DNA of 50,765 nt. Origin: SVEL01 sp045123575. GTDB taxonomy: Bacteria > Bacillota > Clostridia > Lachnospirales > Lachnospiraceae. Shown piece after piece: positions 37,601 to 44,700 of the stretch (positions are counted from its first letter, which is position 1; every line of letters begins with the position of its first letter). A program made the position numbers and the translations under genes. The stretch is from contig JBGVKG010000012.1 in assembly GCA_045123575.1 (NCBI GenBank), forward strand, positions 1-50,765, given 5' to 3'. A model generated the notes under the pieces. It ran no database searches. It saw only the letters and a program-made list of their open reading frames with translations, and was not told the origin of the DNA.

Positions 37601-37690
37601 TTTATAGGGTCAATAGCAGGAGTAGTACTTGTAGTACTTGGAATAACTATTTTTATTCTTTTTGGAAAAAAAAGAAAAGTAAATAATTAA
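31688..37690 (+). CDS. Giant Ig-repeat cell-surface protein in the T7SS operon
   Basis: A 2000-residue secreted protein: Sec-type signal peptide (basic start, then ILAGIIAVMMLVSTVPVNML), a long extracellular region, and a C-terminal membrane segment (IAGVVLVVLGITIFILFG) ending in a basic tail. A carboxypeptidase-regulatory-like domain is near 110-190, three InlB-type B-repeat-like units follow (about 210-475), then roughly ten Ig-like domains marked by DK/DT-x-x-P starts and DxAGN ends. Two units share an unusual helix-like FLTFGxxxK / FLSFGxxxK insert. There is no LPxTG. Frame is open 51 bases upstream, but AAGAAGGAAGG places the start at ATG 31688. It may be an adhesin or a wall-spanning scaffold. 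Confidence 0.9.
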   Translation: MYRKANQKKARILAGIIAVMMLVSTVPVNMLTATFAAVIDGYTVNLTDGTSILDLDGVDVTLTNKEDETKSETVSTVDGVATFESFVEDGATYVLSVSEIIGYETVIDTEIVPVEGVDESTDVVLTAIEKVTVSGVVTDENDDVYEGATVTVTGYDTVEVETDENGQYSLSIYKGKEITFTVTPKAEDVKYNVHTSTATYNADTTVDVKLQVKTYDVTTNYDNIENGTITESEDDIVYGGDKDIEIIANPGYRIDKIVVTSESAVYEVEDVNGLKSHSLTLSDICENYNIVATFYRMSYKVSFTVGENGKLIYDNNESDAIVGGSVTVDKIFEESTDENNPTKVTIVAIPEANYRVSKVLIDGVETTYDVNDFEYNTDLIMSKDYTFEVVFSINKYTLNVECGANGSAQWGEDGTQITVNHGENATLNITPEEEYDVSEVIVNGTPVDVIVENGKIYIEFTDISKNLDVKVNFEKPNESVPTERVDNDYYKITYDEAVKTYVDGDLYVIVLPYDGVATLTPVNPYTGIKYNTTNPNFNYKSSIEISSTTTIENVFVKSGGFAGDKEQLTVNIKIIIDTVAPTLADIEQPDWTKEDTVTISGTASDGTSNISGLEYFVWSDSALTDDQVIAETTNRDEFNADGSYSFTINSSVSISKTFYVYAVDYAGNVSDAKAVVVKIDKTIPEVKGFDYSTEKGNIVKDLINFLTFGTICKKDMYVTVSASDGDITSGIASIVLYYGDGKSITSAEIVDGKAIFKLTEDEFGSLTEIKAVVKDNVGNESVATKPTDEGVTSEAQSNNVQISSSKPQIVITPSTAVYTDGAGNLWYAGDTELNVVVKDSVAGISAVEIYINGVKLIKDANNIELSQDFAGTTDELSFKVNTSQLDNRVEGVNTIKVVAINSADTESASEQKVYIDTDAADISSFEITTINGDALSKVLNFLSFGIFFKEQVKVTVSGSDIGSGVKNITLLLDDVVYETKDIVDDKASFIVTKDQLTVDSVIKKSISAKASDNVGNETQTAVIPTTVNSDIKNSGIMLENKLPVVDVTYTPFVSDMNENTKDDNEWYKSDAEFIINVSDEDSGLRNVTITINGTELVNKSYVGDGIEEEKHNDTYTVSTADEKVAIADDGSYTLAVVVTDNAGNVNGSYKKVIYKDTEVPYIIGFDFEPENYVEGDENEVNVAPVEKTEYGFYFKESTKVTIYASDISSDPDVLCSGVKYISYYTVDYTTETENGVTSEIITVPVDQESSITITIPANFKGQIYAKATDNVENIAENYVTPDSAIVENEEMHKKEQHIAFDKEDTSFKTNDGVDLYADNVEITITVTDTYSGIREVEWSVVAPYDTDNNQSGKVVINNDKTLATGNGYETDWNLLKTELNLVTEMKKTVTVKNNSNDVLLKVTMTDRAGNKTTEEIKVSIDKTAPSIVIVYDDANEVHDDEYTDIFNTFRTATITVTERNFNASDIVYAISNTDKTIPTVDLSKAESWKVSVNREDADKTTYTATVVYGADGDYTFDMSYKDMVGNVANAVAQHKFTIDMTKPVVSVKYDNNASLNGNYFKNDRIATITIKEHNFDALRVKIMGIATDNGNEINFPVESAWKDNGNDTYTAVITYNSDAKYTFDIEFNDKANNSIDDYATEEFYVDKTAPNLSISGVVDKSANSGDVIPVITYTDTNFDKTTVVISLTGVNSGVVEYSANMTDTANGLGQIYTYENFENVQAVDDIYTLNVKLSDKAGNETQMTISFSVNRFGSVYDISQTADINNKYLTTSKDIIITETNIDGLDTDKIVVKMTKNGTPTDLVYGKQYTYEVTGGDGKWSVYKYTIFKENFEDDGKYSITISTTDAAGNVNENVDESKTAEITFGVDKTEPVIIAIDLESGKQYAIEGKTATMEIKDNLVLETVKIYLNDVEVEYIVDGENYTFDIPESSNVQKVRVEAIDAAGNNYELLVEDFLVTTDMFVRWYNNTPLFIGSIAGVVLVVLGITIFILFGKKRKVNN

Positions 37691-37698
37691 GTTTGTGA

Positions 37699-37732
37699 TT
37701 TCTCGGCGGATGCTTAAGCATCCGTTGAGAAA
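37699..37732 (+). other. Intercistronic hairpin without T tail
   Basis: A 15-bp stem with two G-U pairs (37699-37713 with 37718-37732) closed by a TTAA loop, directly after the adhesin stop codon and ending three bases before AAGGAGG of the next gene. No T run follows. It may stabilise the long upstream message or modulate translation of the next gene. Confidence 0.72.
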
Positions 37733-37747
37733 AAAGGAGGTAATGGC

Positions 37748-37978
37748 ATGTATCCAGAATTTATTCCTATTTATGTGGGATTGGTAGTTATTGTTTTATT
37801 ATTGTTGATTAATCTGATAGTTATGATAAAGCGCACATCGGGTAGAAATATTGCATCAAAGAAAAATATGTCATATAATATAGCGGCAGGTGGAGGAAAC
37901 ATTGTATTTTGTAAGAGCTGTGCAACTCAATATGATGCTTCACAGCATTGCTGTCCAAGATGTGGAACTCCTAGATAA
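37748..37978 (+). CDS. Small membrane-anchored zinc-ribbon protein
   Basis: A 76-residue protein with one membrane segment (about 8-27) and a C-terminal zinc ribbon of two Cys pairs (CKSC and CPRC, about 17 residues apart). The ribbon resembles the one in the FHA protein at 26948-28084. AAGGAGG lies six bases before the ATG. Too short to assign a role; a local adaptor at the secretion machine is possible. Confidence 0.75.
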   Translation: MYPEFIPIYVGLVVIVLLLLINLIVMIKRTSGRNIASKKNMSYNIAAGGGNIVFCKSCATQYDASQHCCPRCGTPR

Positions 37979-38010
37979 GTATAAGGATAGAAAGGTGAAG
38001 GGATGAACGG

Positions 38011-38778
38011 ATGAAATGGTTTAAATATTTATTGCTTATATTTACAATATTGATGACGAATATGGGAGTGTGTGGATGTATGAATTTTTTGGATAATCAA
38101 TTAGGATATAGTGACGTTGAATATATTTCAGCAATAGAAGAAGCATTAAAAAGTAAGTATGATCTTTCGTTTAAAGTTGAAAGTTTGGGCGGTGCATATG
38201 GAACAGGAGATAATACCACAATTAAAGCATGGTGCTGTTGTAAGGAAGGTGAATATGCCGAGCTTAAGTTTATGGCAGAGATAGATAAGGAAGACCTTAG
38301 CATAGTTAAAGATGAGTATTTGAATATAGTAGCAGCCGATATGATTTCAAAGGAAATATTGACTCAATCAGGAATGGAGGCGAAGGTCTATTCGGTTATA
38401 GAAACATCTGTATACAGTAGTGCATCCGAAATAGGTGATCTTAATGAATATTTAGCACAATTAGGCAATTATTTTGTTACAACTCATTTTTTTGTAGAGA
38501 CAGAATCCGAATGCGATTTAAACAAGTACGCAGAAATAGTGTATGAGATTGGAAAAAGTGCTGAAAATGTAGAATCGAGAGAGTTAAGTATTATTGTTTG
38601 GTTCGTGAAAGAACTTACAGACGATATAAACAAGACATTTTATGAAACAGATATAGGTAAGAGATACAATGCTTTTGTCGAAAAAGAATATGTAAAATGC
38701 TATTCAACAGTACAGCTGAAGGGTGGAGACTTATCCACAGATATGGACAGTATAATTGCAACCCTTGAAAAGGAGTGA
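38011..38778 (+). CDS. Lipoprotein next to the lipase effector, candidate immunity protein
   Basis: A 255-residue predicted lipoprotein: hydrophobic signal peptide and lipobox VCGC (Cys23). The mature part is alpha/beta with no family I recognise. The lipase gene starts 4 bases after its stop. In Staphylococcus aureus the T7SS lipase TslA is encoded beside the lipoprotein TilA, which protects the producer on the outer face of the membrane; position and localisation here match, so an immunity role is inferred without a claim of sequence homology. Confidence 0.7.
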   Translation: MKWFKYLLLIFTILMTNMGVCGCMNFLDNQLGYSDVEYISAIEEALKSKYDLSFKVESLGGAYGTGDNTTIKAWCCCKEGEYAELKFMAEIDKEDLSIVKDEYLNIVAADMISKEILTQSGMEAKVYSVIETSVYSSASEIGDLNEYLAQLGNYFVTTHFFVETESECDLNKYAEIVYEIGKSAENVESRELSIIVWFVKELTDDINKTFYETDIGKRYNAFVEKEYVKCYSTVQLKGGDLSTDMDSIIATLEKE

Positions 38779-38782
38779 GACT

Positions 38783-40075
38783 ATGGCGATACAATTTACA
38801 GAAGCTGAAATGCTTATAATGTCATCGTTGGCATATACAGATATTCCAAAAGAGAAATTTGACGAGAATGGTAAGCCAATTTTTGGGCCATTAAGTGTTT
38901 CTGAAATATTGGATGGTCTAGATACATTGGCTAAAGGAAATGATTATTATAATTGCAATATGAATAATTTGGATAGAAAAAGTTACGAGGAAGCTATAAT
39001 CAGTTTAAAAAACAAATTAGAGGAAAATGATTTTGTTATTACAAAAAGCATAAATCATAATTCGTCTAGTGAAAGTGGGTTTTCAGCATTTGCAATTGAA
39101 CCAAGAGATAATCCGGAAGGTGAAGTGGTGATATGTTGCCGAGGAAGTGACGCGATGAATTTAAATCCGCTAGATAAGGGAAATACGCTTAATGACTGGG
39201 TTGGTGCAGATTTGAGTCTTGCATGGGATGAACAGACTACTCAGCAGGAAGAAATGAAGTTATTTATGGAAAGCTACAAAAATTATCATAATATAACGAT
39301 AACAGGGCATTCGCTTGGTGGGAATTTAGCAATGTATGCGGCGGTTACATGGCCATATCCAGAGAAGATTGCGGCAGTTTATGCATATGATGGACCAGGA
39401 TTTAATCAAGCTTTTATGAGTGAGCATAATGAACAAATTACACGTATGAATGAGAAGATATATAATTTTCAGCAAGAGCATGATTTAGTGTCCTCTTCTC
39501 TTATTAGTATTGGAAATGTTATTATTTTAGATACAACTATTGAATATAATGGTGGAATAGATTTTGAGCATCATAATAGATGGGCGATTGCAGTGAAACC
39601 TGATGGTAGTTTAAGAAGAAACGAAATACAAGAAAAAGATACTGTTTGTAAAGTATGGAATGGAGCTTCTAATGGAATATCTAATGTGGTAAATGTAAAG
39701 GACGTTATATTTTCAGGAATAATAAGTTATGCCACATTATTTTGTAAAAAAGCGAGTAAAGTTGTAAGTGATTTTTTGAATAAGAATTTTAACAACGGAT
39801 ACAAGTATTCCACCGCAAATACATATATTTGCTTGAACACTGCTAGCCTGCGCTCGTATGCAAGTAGATTACAAAAAGTTAATAACAGAATCGCAAATCT
39901 AGATAGAAGATTAGATAGCTTATATACAAAAGTTGGATTATTTGATGTATGGGATTTATTGCAAGCGGATATGATTACTGGTTATAGTTGGAGATTAAAT
40001 CGAGCAATAAATTATTTAAATGATACTGCAAGAGATTTTGAAGCAGCGGAACATTCAATAGCTTCGCAGATATAG
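38783..40075 (+). CDS. DUF2974/Mbeg1-like lipase, probable T7SS effector with C-terminal helical domain
   Basis: A 430-residue alpha/beta-hydrolase. The nucleophile elbow is GHSLGG with Ser177; likely partners are Asp234 (QEHDLVS) and His263/264 (DFEHHNRW), consistent with the DUF2974 lipase family. No signal peptide. Residues about 350-430 are predicted to be long helices (SYASRLQKVNNRIANLDRRL), resembling an LXG/WXG100-type targeting domain at the C-terminus. This reverse order, enzyme first and targeting domain last, is that of S. aureus TslA. Three small helical proteins follow in the operon, like the Lap partners. An in-frame ATG at 38756 exists, but AGGAG at 38771 favours 38783. Confidence 0.85.
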   Translation: MAIQFTEAEMLIMSSLAYTDIPKEKFDENGKPIFGPLSVSEILDGLDTLAKGNDYYNCNMNNLDRKSYEEAIISLKNKLEENDFVITKSINHNSSSESGFSAFAIEPRDNPEGEVVICCRGSDAMNLNPLDKGNTLNDWVGADLSLAWDEQTTQQEEMKLFMESYKNYHNITITGHSLGGNLAMYAAVTWPYPEKIAAVYAYDGPGFNQAFMSEHNEQITRMNEKIYNFQQEHDLVSSSLISIGNVIILDTTIEYNGGIDFEHHNRWAIAVKPDGSLRRNEIQEKDTVCKVWNGASNGISNVVNVKDVIFSGIISYATLFCKKASKVVSDFLNKNFNNGYKYSTANTYICLNTASLRSYASRLQKVNNRIANLDRRLDSLYTKVGLFDVWDLLQADMITGYSWRLNRAINYLNDTARDFEAAEHSIASQI

Positions 40076-40086
40076 GAGGTGCTGTT

Positions 40087-40335
40087 ATGAATTCAAGTGA
40101 TCAATACGAATTATATCTAATTAAGTGTGAGTTACAGAATATCATTAATGAACTTGATAGCATTGCTTATGGTGTACGAAGAGATTTTTCTAATATAGGA
40201 AATGAGCAATGTGCATCATGTGTGTCAAAAGTTGCAGAGAAGTATAGATATGTAAAGCGTAAGCTTGATAATATAGATACTAATAAAGTAACAGATGAAT
40301 ATCTAGCTACACATAGTGGTGGAGGCGTAAGATAG
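40087..40335 (+). CDS. Small helical protein, probable effector partner
   Basis: An 82-residue, mainly helical protein (long helix YELYLIKCELQNIINELDSI, then YRYVKRKLDNI) ending in SGGGVR. It lacks a WXG turn. The size and position right after the effector gene (AGGAGG, 11-base gap) resemble Lap or DUF-type targeting chaperones that pair with LXG domains. No confident family assignment. Confidence 0.72.
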   Translation: MNSSDQYELYLIKCELQNIINELDSIAYGVRRDFSNIGNEQCASCVSKVAEKYRYVKRKLDNIDTNKVTDEYLATHSGGGVR

Positions 40336-40366
40336 TTTTATATTATAATACACATGGAGGTAAATT

Positions 40367-40666
40367 ATGGCTGTAAAAATTAATGTTGATGCAGTAAGGA
40401 GTACGGCAAGTCAGATTGCTAATATTAACAGAAAAATCAGCAGTGACTTCGTGTTGGTAGAGTCTGCGATTAATGCACTTAATCGTAATTGGGATGGTAC
40501 TGCATCTGATATGGTTATAGGAAAATTTAATAGCATTAAGGGAACATATTGTGATAATAGATATAATACTGTTAATGATATGGTTCGCTTTTTAAATAAT
40601 CAAATTGTTTTAGGATATGAAAAAACAGAAAAGGTTATAGTGACGGCGGCTTCTGCGTTTAAGTAA
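40367..40666 (+). CDS. WXG100 protein, second pair, Y-x3-E tail
   Basis: A 99-residue WXG100 protein with central WDG and C-terminal YEKTE secretion signal, ending ASAFK like the protein at 23482-23781. It lies 15 bases before the fourth WXG100 gene. The pair likely forms a heterodimer devoted to the lipase module, as a copy of the pair near essC. Confidence 0.9.
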   Translation: MAVKINVDAVRSTASQIANINRKISSDFVLVESAINALNRNWDGTASDMVIGKFNSIKGTYCDNRYNTVNDMVRFLNNQIVLGYEKTEKVIVTAASAFK

Positions 40667-40681
40667 AGATGGAGGTGCAGA

Positions 40682-40993
40682 ATGGCATACATAAAGGTAG
40701 ATCATAGTCAATTTGAGAAAACAGCGACAACAATTGAAACATATGTAATTAATCATAAGAAAAATATGCAATCGATAAATCAATCGGTAATATCATTGAA
40801 CTCGGATTGGTCGGGAAAAGATTATGCACAATTAAGAAAAGAATGGCAGGAGATTAATAGCTCTGAGTCAACATCAGGAAAAATGATAAAATCATTAGAG
40901 AATTATGCTGATTATCTGAGATTTGCAGCAAATAAGTACAAATCGGCACAATCAGCGGCTATTAATCGTGCCAATAGTTTGCCTATGTGGTAA
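40682..40993 (+). CDS. WXG100 protein, second pair, Y-x3-Q tail
   Basis: A 103-residue WXG100 protein with central WSG. The signal position reads YKSAQ, lacking the acidic residue, as in the first protein of the essC-proximal pair (YRDTQ). Start fixed by GGAGGTG seven bases upstream. It presumably partners the preceding Y-x3-E protein. Confidence 0.9.
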   Translation: MAYIKVDHSQFEKTATTIETYVINHKKNMQSINQSVISLNSDWSGKDYAQLRKEWQEINSSESTSGKMIKSLENYADYLRFAANKYKSAQSAAINRANSLPMW

Positions 40994-41028
40994 CATGCGT
41001 TTAGTTTAGGCTTTTTGGGAGGTGCAAA

Positions 41029-41637
41029 ATGAAGGATCCTATTAGTAAAAAGTTGATTAAAGGAAAAATAATGATTGGTACAATTATTTTTCTTATTGTT
41101 ATAGGAACAGTTCTTATTACGATGAGTTCGTTGTTTGAAGACTATTCATATGATACAATTGGAATGATGGCATTGATCATAAGTTTTTATCTTTTGGTTA
41201 TTTATTTGTCAGGATTAAGATTGTGTAAATGCGCAGTAAAGGATTTAGAGAAAAGGGGCATATATTATCACAATCTTATTAGAGATATAGATTTTGATGA
41301 ATATACGAGTAGAAGTTTAAAATTTTATATTGGAGAAAAAGCTATTTATTTTAAAAAACCTGGAATAGTGCTTGATTATGACGCAATTGCATGGATATAT
41401 ATAAAGAAAACAAAAGTTTATGGATTTATAAATATAAGCGAAGAATTTGTAATTTGCACTATTACAGGACGTAGCTATACGGTGCGTGTAAATAAAGAAG
41501 GGTTTATTGAAATGCTTAAAGATAATAGTTATAGATTTGCTCCCTATCTTATGATTGGGTATACGAGCGAAAATAGTGAAAAATATAATGCGTTAGTTGA
41601 AGCTTATTCGCAATTAATAAAAGAAGAATCTAAGTAA
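41029..41637 (+). CDS. Two-pass membrane protein, last gene of the T7SS operon
   Basis: A 202-residue protein with two hydrophobic segments (about 15-35 and 45-65) and a soluble beta-rich domain of PH-like or DUF6709-like appearance (KFYIGEKAIYF, VLDYDAIAWIYI). The exact family is uncertain. It follows the second WXG100 pair by 35 bases and is closed by a strong terminator. Possible roles are membrane immunity or an accessory secretion part; neither is shown. Confidence 0.68.
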   Translation: MKDPISKKLIKGKIMIGTIIFLIVIGTVLITMSSLFEDYSYDTIGMMALIISFYLLVIYLSGLRLCKCAVKDLEKRGIYYHNLIRDIDFDEYTSRSLKFYIGEKAIYFKKPGIVLDYDAIAWIYIKKTKVYGFINISEEFVICTITGRSYTVRVNKEGFIEMLKDNSYRFAPYLMIGYTSENSEKYNALVEAYSQLIKEESK

Positions 41638-41643
41638 AAGGAG

Positions 41644-41692
41644 AGCATTGCTTCATAAAAATTATTATATATATGAAGCGGTGCTTTTTTTA
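41644..41692 (+). terminator. Terminator at the end of the T7SS operon
   Basis: A 13-bp stem (41644-41656 with 41673-41685, two G-U pairs) followed by TTTTTT. It separates the operon from the fusion gene, which therefore needs its own promoter or read-through; I see no convincing -35/-10 pair in the short gap. Confidence 0.85.
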
Positions 41693-41726
41693 TTATCTAA
41701 TACTAAGTTAGGCTGGTGTTGTAAAA

Positions 41727-44700
41727 ATGAGAAATGAATTAATAACCTGCTTTCAAGATACATTACAATTTTCAAAATGCCAATTAAAAGAAGACACAAT
41801 GGCTTCTATAAAGTCAAATAAGGTTTATAAAGAGAATTTTGTATCAAAGACAGTTCGTAAAGACGAGCAAGCAATTGTAAGAGTTTATGAAGGAACGACT
41901 TTTGATAACGCGAAGAACCACTGCGAATTTGGTAGAGTTGCAGTATTGAATTTTGCTAATCCAGAATATCCTGGTGGTGGTGTTGCGAATGGTGCAATGG
42001 CACAGGAAGAATGTTTATGCAGAAGTAGCAATCTTTATGCGTGTATAAGTGATGAGAATGTGTTTGAAGAATATTATGGTTATCATAGAGGATTCGATAA
42101 TTATTTTTATTCAGACAGATTGATATATACAAAGGATGTTACGGTATTCAAGAACGATGATATAGTTCCACAATTGTTACCAGAGGATGAATGGTTTAAA
42201 GTGGATGTAATAACCTGTGCAGCACCATATATTGCGAAACGAAAGTATACAAACAGAGCAGCATTGAAATCTCTTTTTAAATCGAGAATAAAAAATATTT
42301 TTGAGGCTGCCATAGACAATAAAGTGGATGTTTGCGTGCTTGGAGCTTTTGGTTGTGGAGCCTTTAAAAATCCACCAGTTATTGTTGCAAAATCGTTTCA
42401 TGAAGTTATTGAAGAAAATAATTATATGAGTTATTTTAAACATATAGTATTTGCGATAAAAAGTACAGTTAATGGAGACAGATTTTCTGTTTGTCCCAAT
42501 ATATCCGCATTTGAAGAGGAATTTAATGGTTTTTCTATCGAAAAAATGGGCAAAGGGTTTTGGGCTAATATAGTTAATTCTAAAGAAATGGAGGACGTAT
42601 ACACAATAACAGTCGATGAGGAATTGTTAGTAGGAGATATTGTTGAATTAAAGGTTTCTCATAGTATTGTAGAGGTTAAGGAAAAAGATTATTGGGTAAA
42701 TGAATCATTTGGTTATTCGGAATATGTAGGAAAGGAAATCGATTTTTCATCAGAAGATTTGTTGGTGTTTACGCAGGAGAGTGTTGACCGTATTATTAAG
42801 AAAACAAGTTCCGAAAATCGAAAGAAATATTACTCAAAAATTGAAAATATAATGAAGAAAAAGGAGTACAGGCACTGGTTCGAAAACAATCCATATAAAA
42901 ATAAACAGTTTTCAATTTTTGGTGATTCAATGAGTACTCTTGATGGATATAATCCAAAAGGCTACAAAGTATTTTATAGTGGAGATAATAGTGTGAAATC
43001 AGGAGTTATTGAGATGAAAGATACATGGTGGAATAAGGTTATCAGTTTCTTTGGAGGTGAACTGCTTAGAAACAATTCATGGTCTGGAAGCAGAGTGACA
43101 AAGTTACCAAATCATGAGGGACTGTTTCCATCAGGGTGTTCAGATGAGCGAACATCCTTGTTACACATTAATGATGTTAAGCCGGATGTAATTATAGTGT
43201 ACCTAGGAACGAACGATTGGGCATTTGGAGTTTTAACAGGTGCACGAATTAGTCTTTTGGGAGAGCAGGATAATGAATTTTTTGAATATGCCTATGATAA
43301 TATGTTAAGAAAATTAAAAACTAATTATCCCAATAGTGAAATTTGGTGTTGTACATTAAGTACATCATACATTTCTTCTCGTTCGAATTTTTCATTTCCT
43401 CATACGTATGGTGGCACACATATAGAGGTATACAACAAGATTATAAGAGATGTTGTAAAGGAAAATGAATGTAATTTGATTGATTTATATGCACTTAACA
43501 CACCATATGATTCTATAGATGGTGTTCATCCAACAAGTGATGGTATGAACACAATAGCTAAAATGGTTATAAATTCAATGATTGAAACGGAGGAAGTACA
43601 ATTTTTGAAATGTGAAGCAGGTCATAATACATATTTGGCAGTAGAAGAAAATGATGATTCAGTGGAGGAAAACGAATATGTACGACTAAACTCTAATACA
43701 ACGACGGTTCTCTATTCTGATACGATAAAACTGGCAATTGAAAGTAGTGGCAAAGAAGTACAGTTTCGAAAAGATGTAATAAATGTTGGTCAGAGTACTG
43801 TATCGGATTTATCTTTCCAAGATAAAAAAACTATATCGCGTATGCATGCAACATTCTATTATGAGAACAAAACGTGGTTTTTAAAAGATAATAATTCTAA
43901 AAATGGAACATGGCTTAATGGTACACTTATACAGCCAGGTAAAAAGTATCAACTTGCTGCAGATGATGTTATAGATTTAGCGCATACAGAGAAACTCATA
44001 TTTTATAAAACAAAAAGTGAATTTGAGCAGTCTTTGAATGTTGAGAGTGATAATAGTGATGGTGCTAAAAGGGAAGAGCGTGTAGATAATGATTTAATTG
44101 GAATGACTATTGAAGAACGTTACACAGTGTTGAATCAGCTAAACAATGGTGCTATATCTAAAATGTATCTAGTAACGGATGAGAGGCTAAACAAGCATTG
44201 GGCGTTGAAAGCGTATAATAAAGCTAGAAATAGTAATTTTGATTTAATATATCAGTCTATTATAAGAGAAGCACAGTTGGTGATGAAATTGGATCATCCG
44301 ATGATACCAAGAATAGTCGATATTATAGATAATTCTAAACATACCTTTATTGTTAGAGAGTATGTTGAAGGTAATGATCTCGAAACAATTGTAAAGATAC
44401 AGGGACCACAATCAATAGATAAGGTAATTGATTGGGGAAAGCAACTTTGTGATGTATTAACTTATTTACATACATTGAGCCAGCCGCATATTCATCGAGA
44501 TATAAAACCTGCTAATATAATATTGATGCCAGATGGCAGAATTAAACTTATTGATTTCGGCATTATGAGATTATATAATCCTAATAAACTCGCTGATACA
44601 TGTTGCTTAGGTACAAAGGGATACGCGGCGCCAGAACAATTCGGTGGGCGTCAGACGGATGTCAGAACAGATATATATGGATTAGGTATGACACTACATC

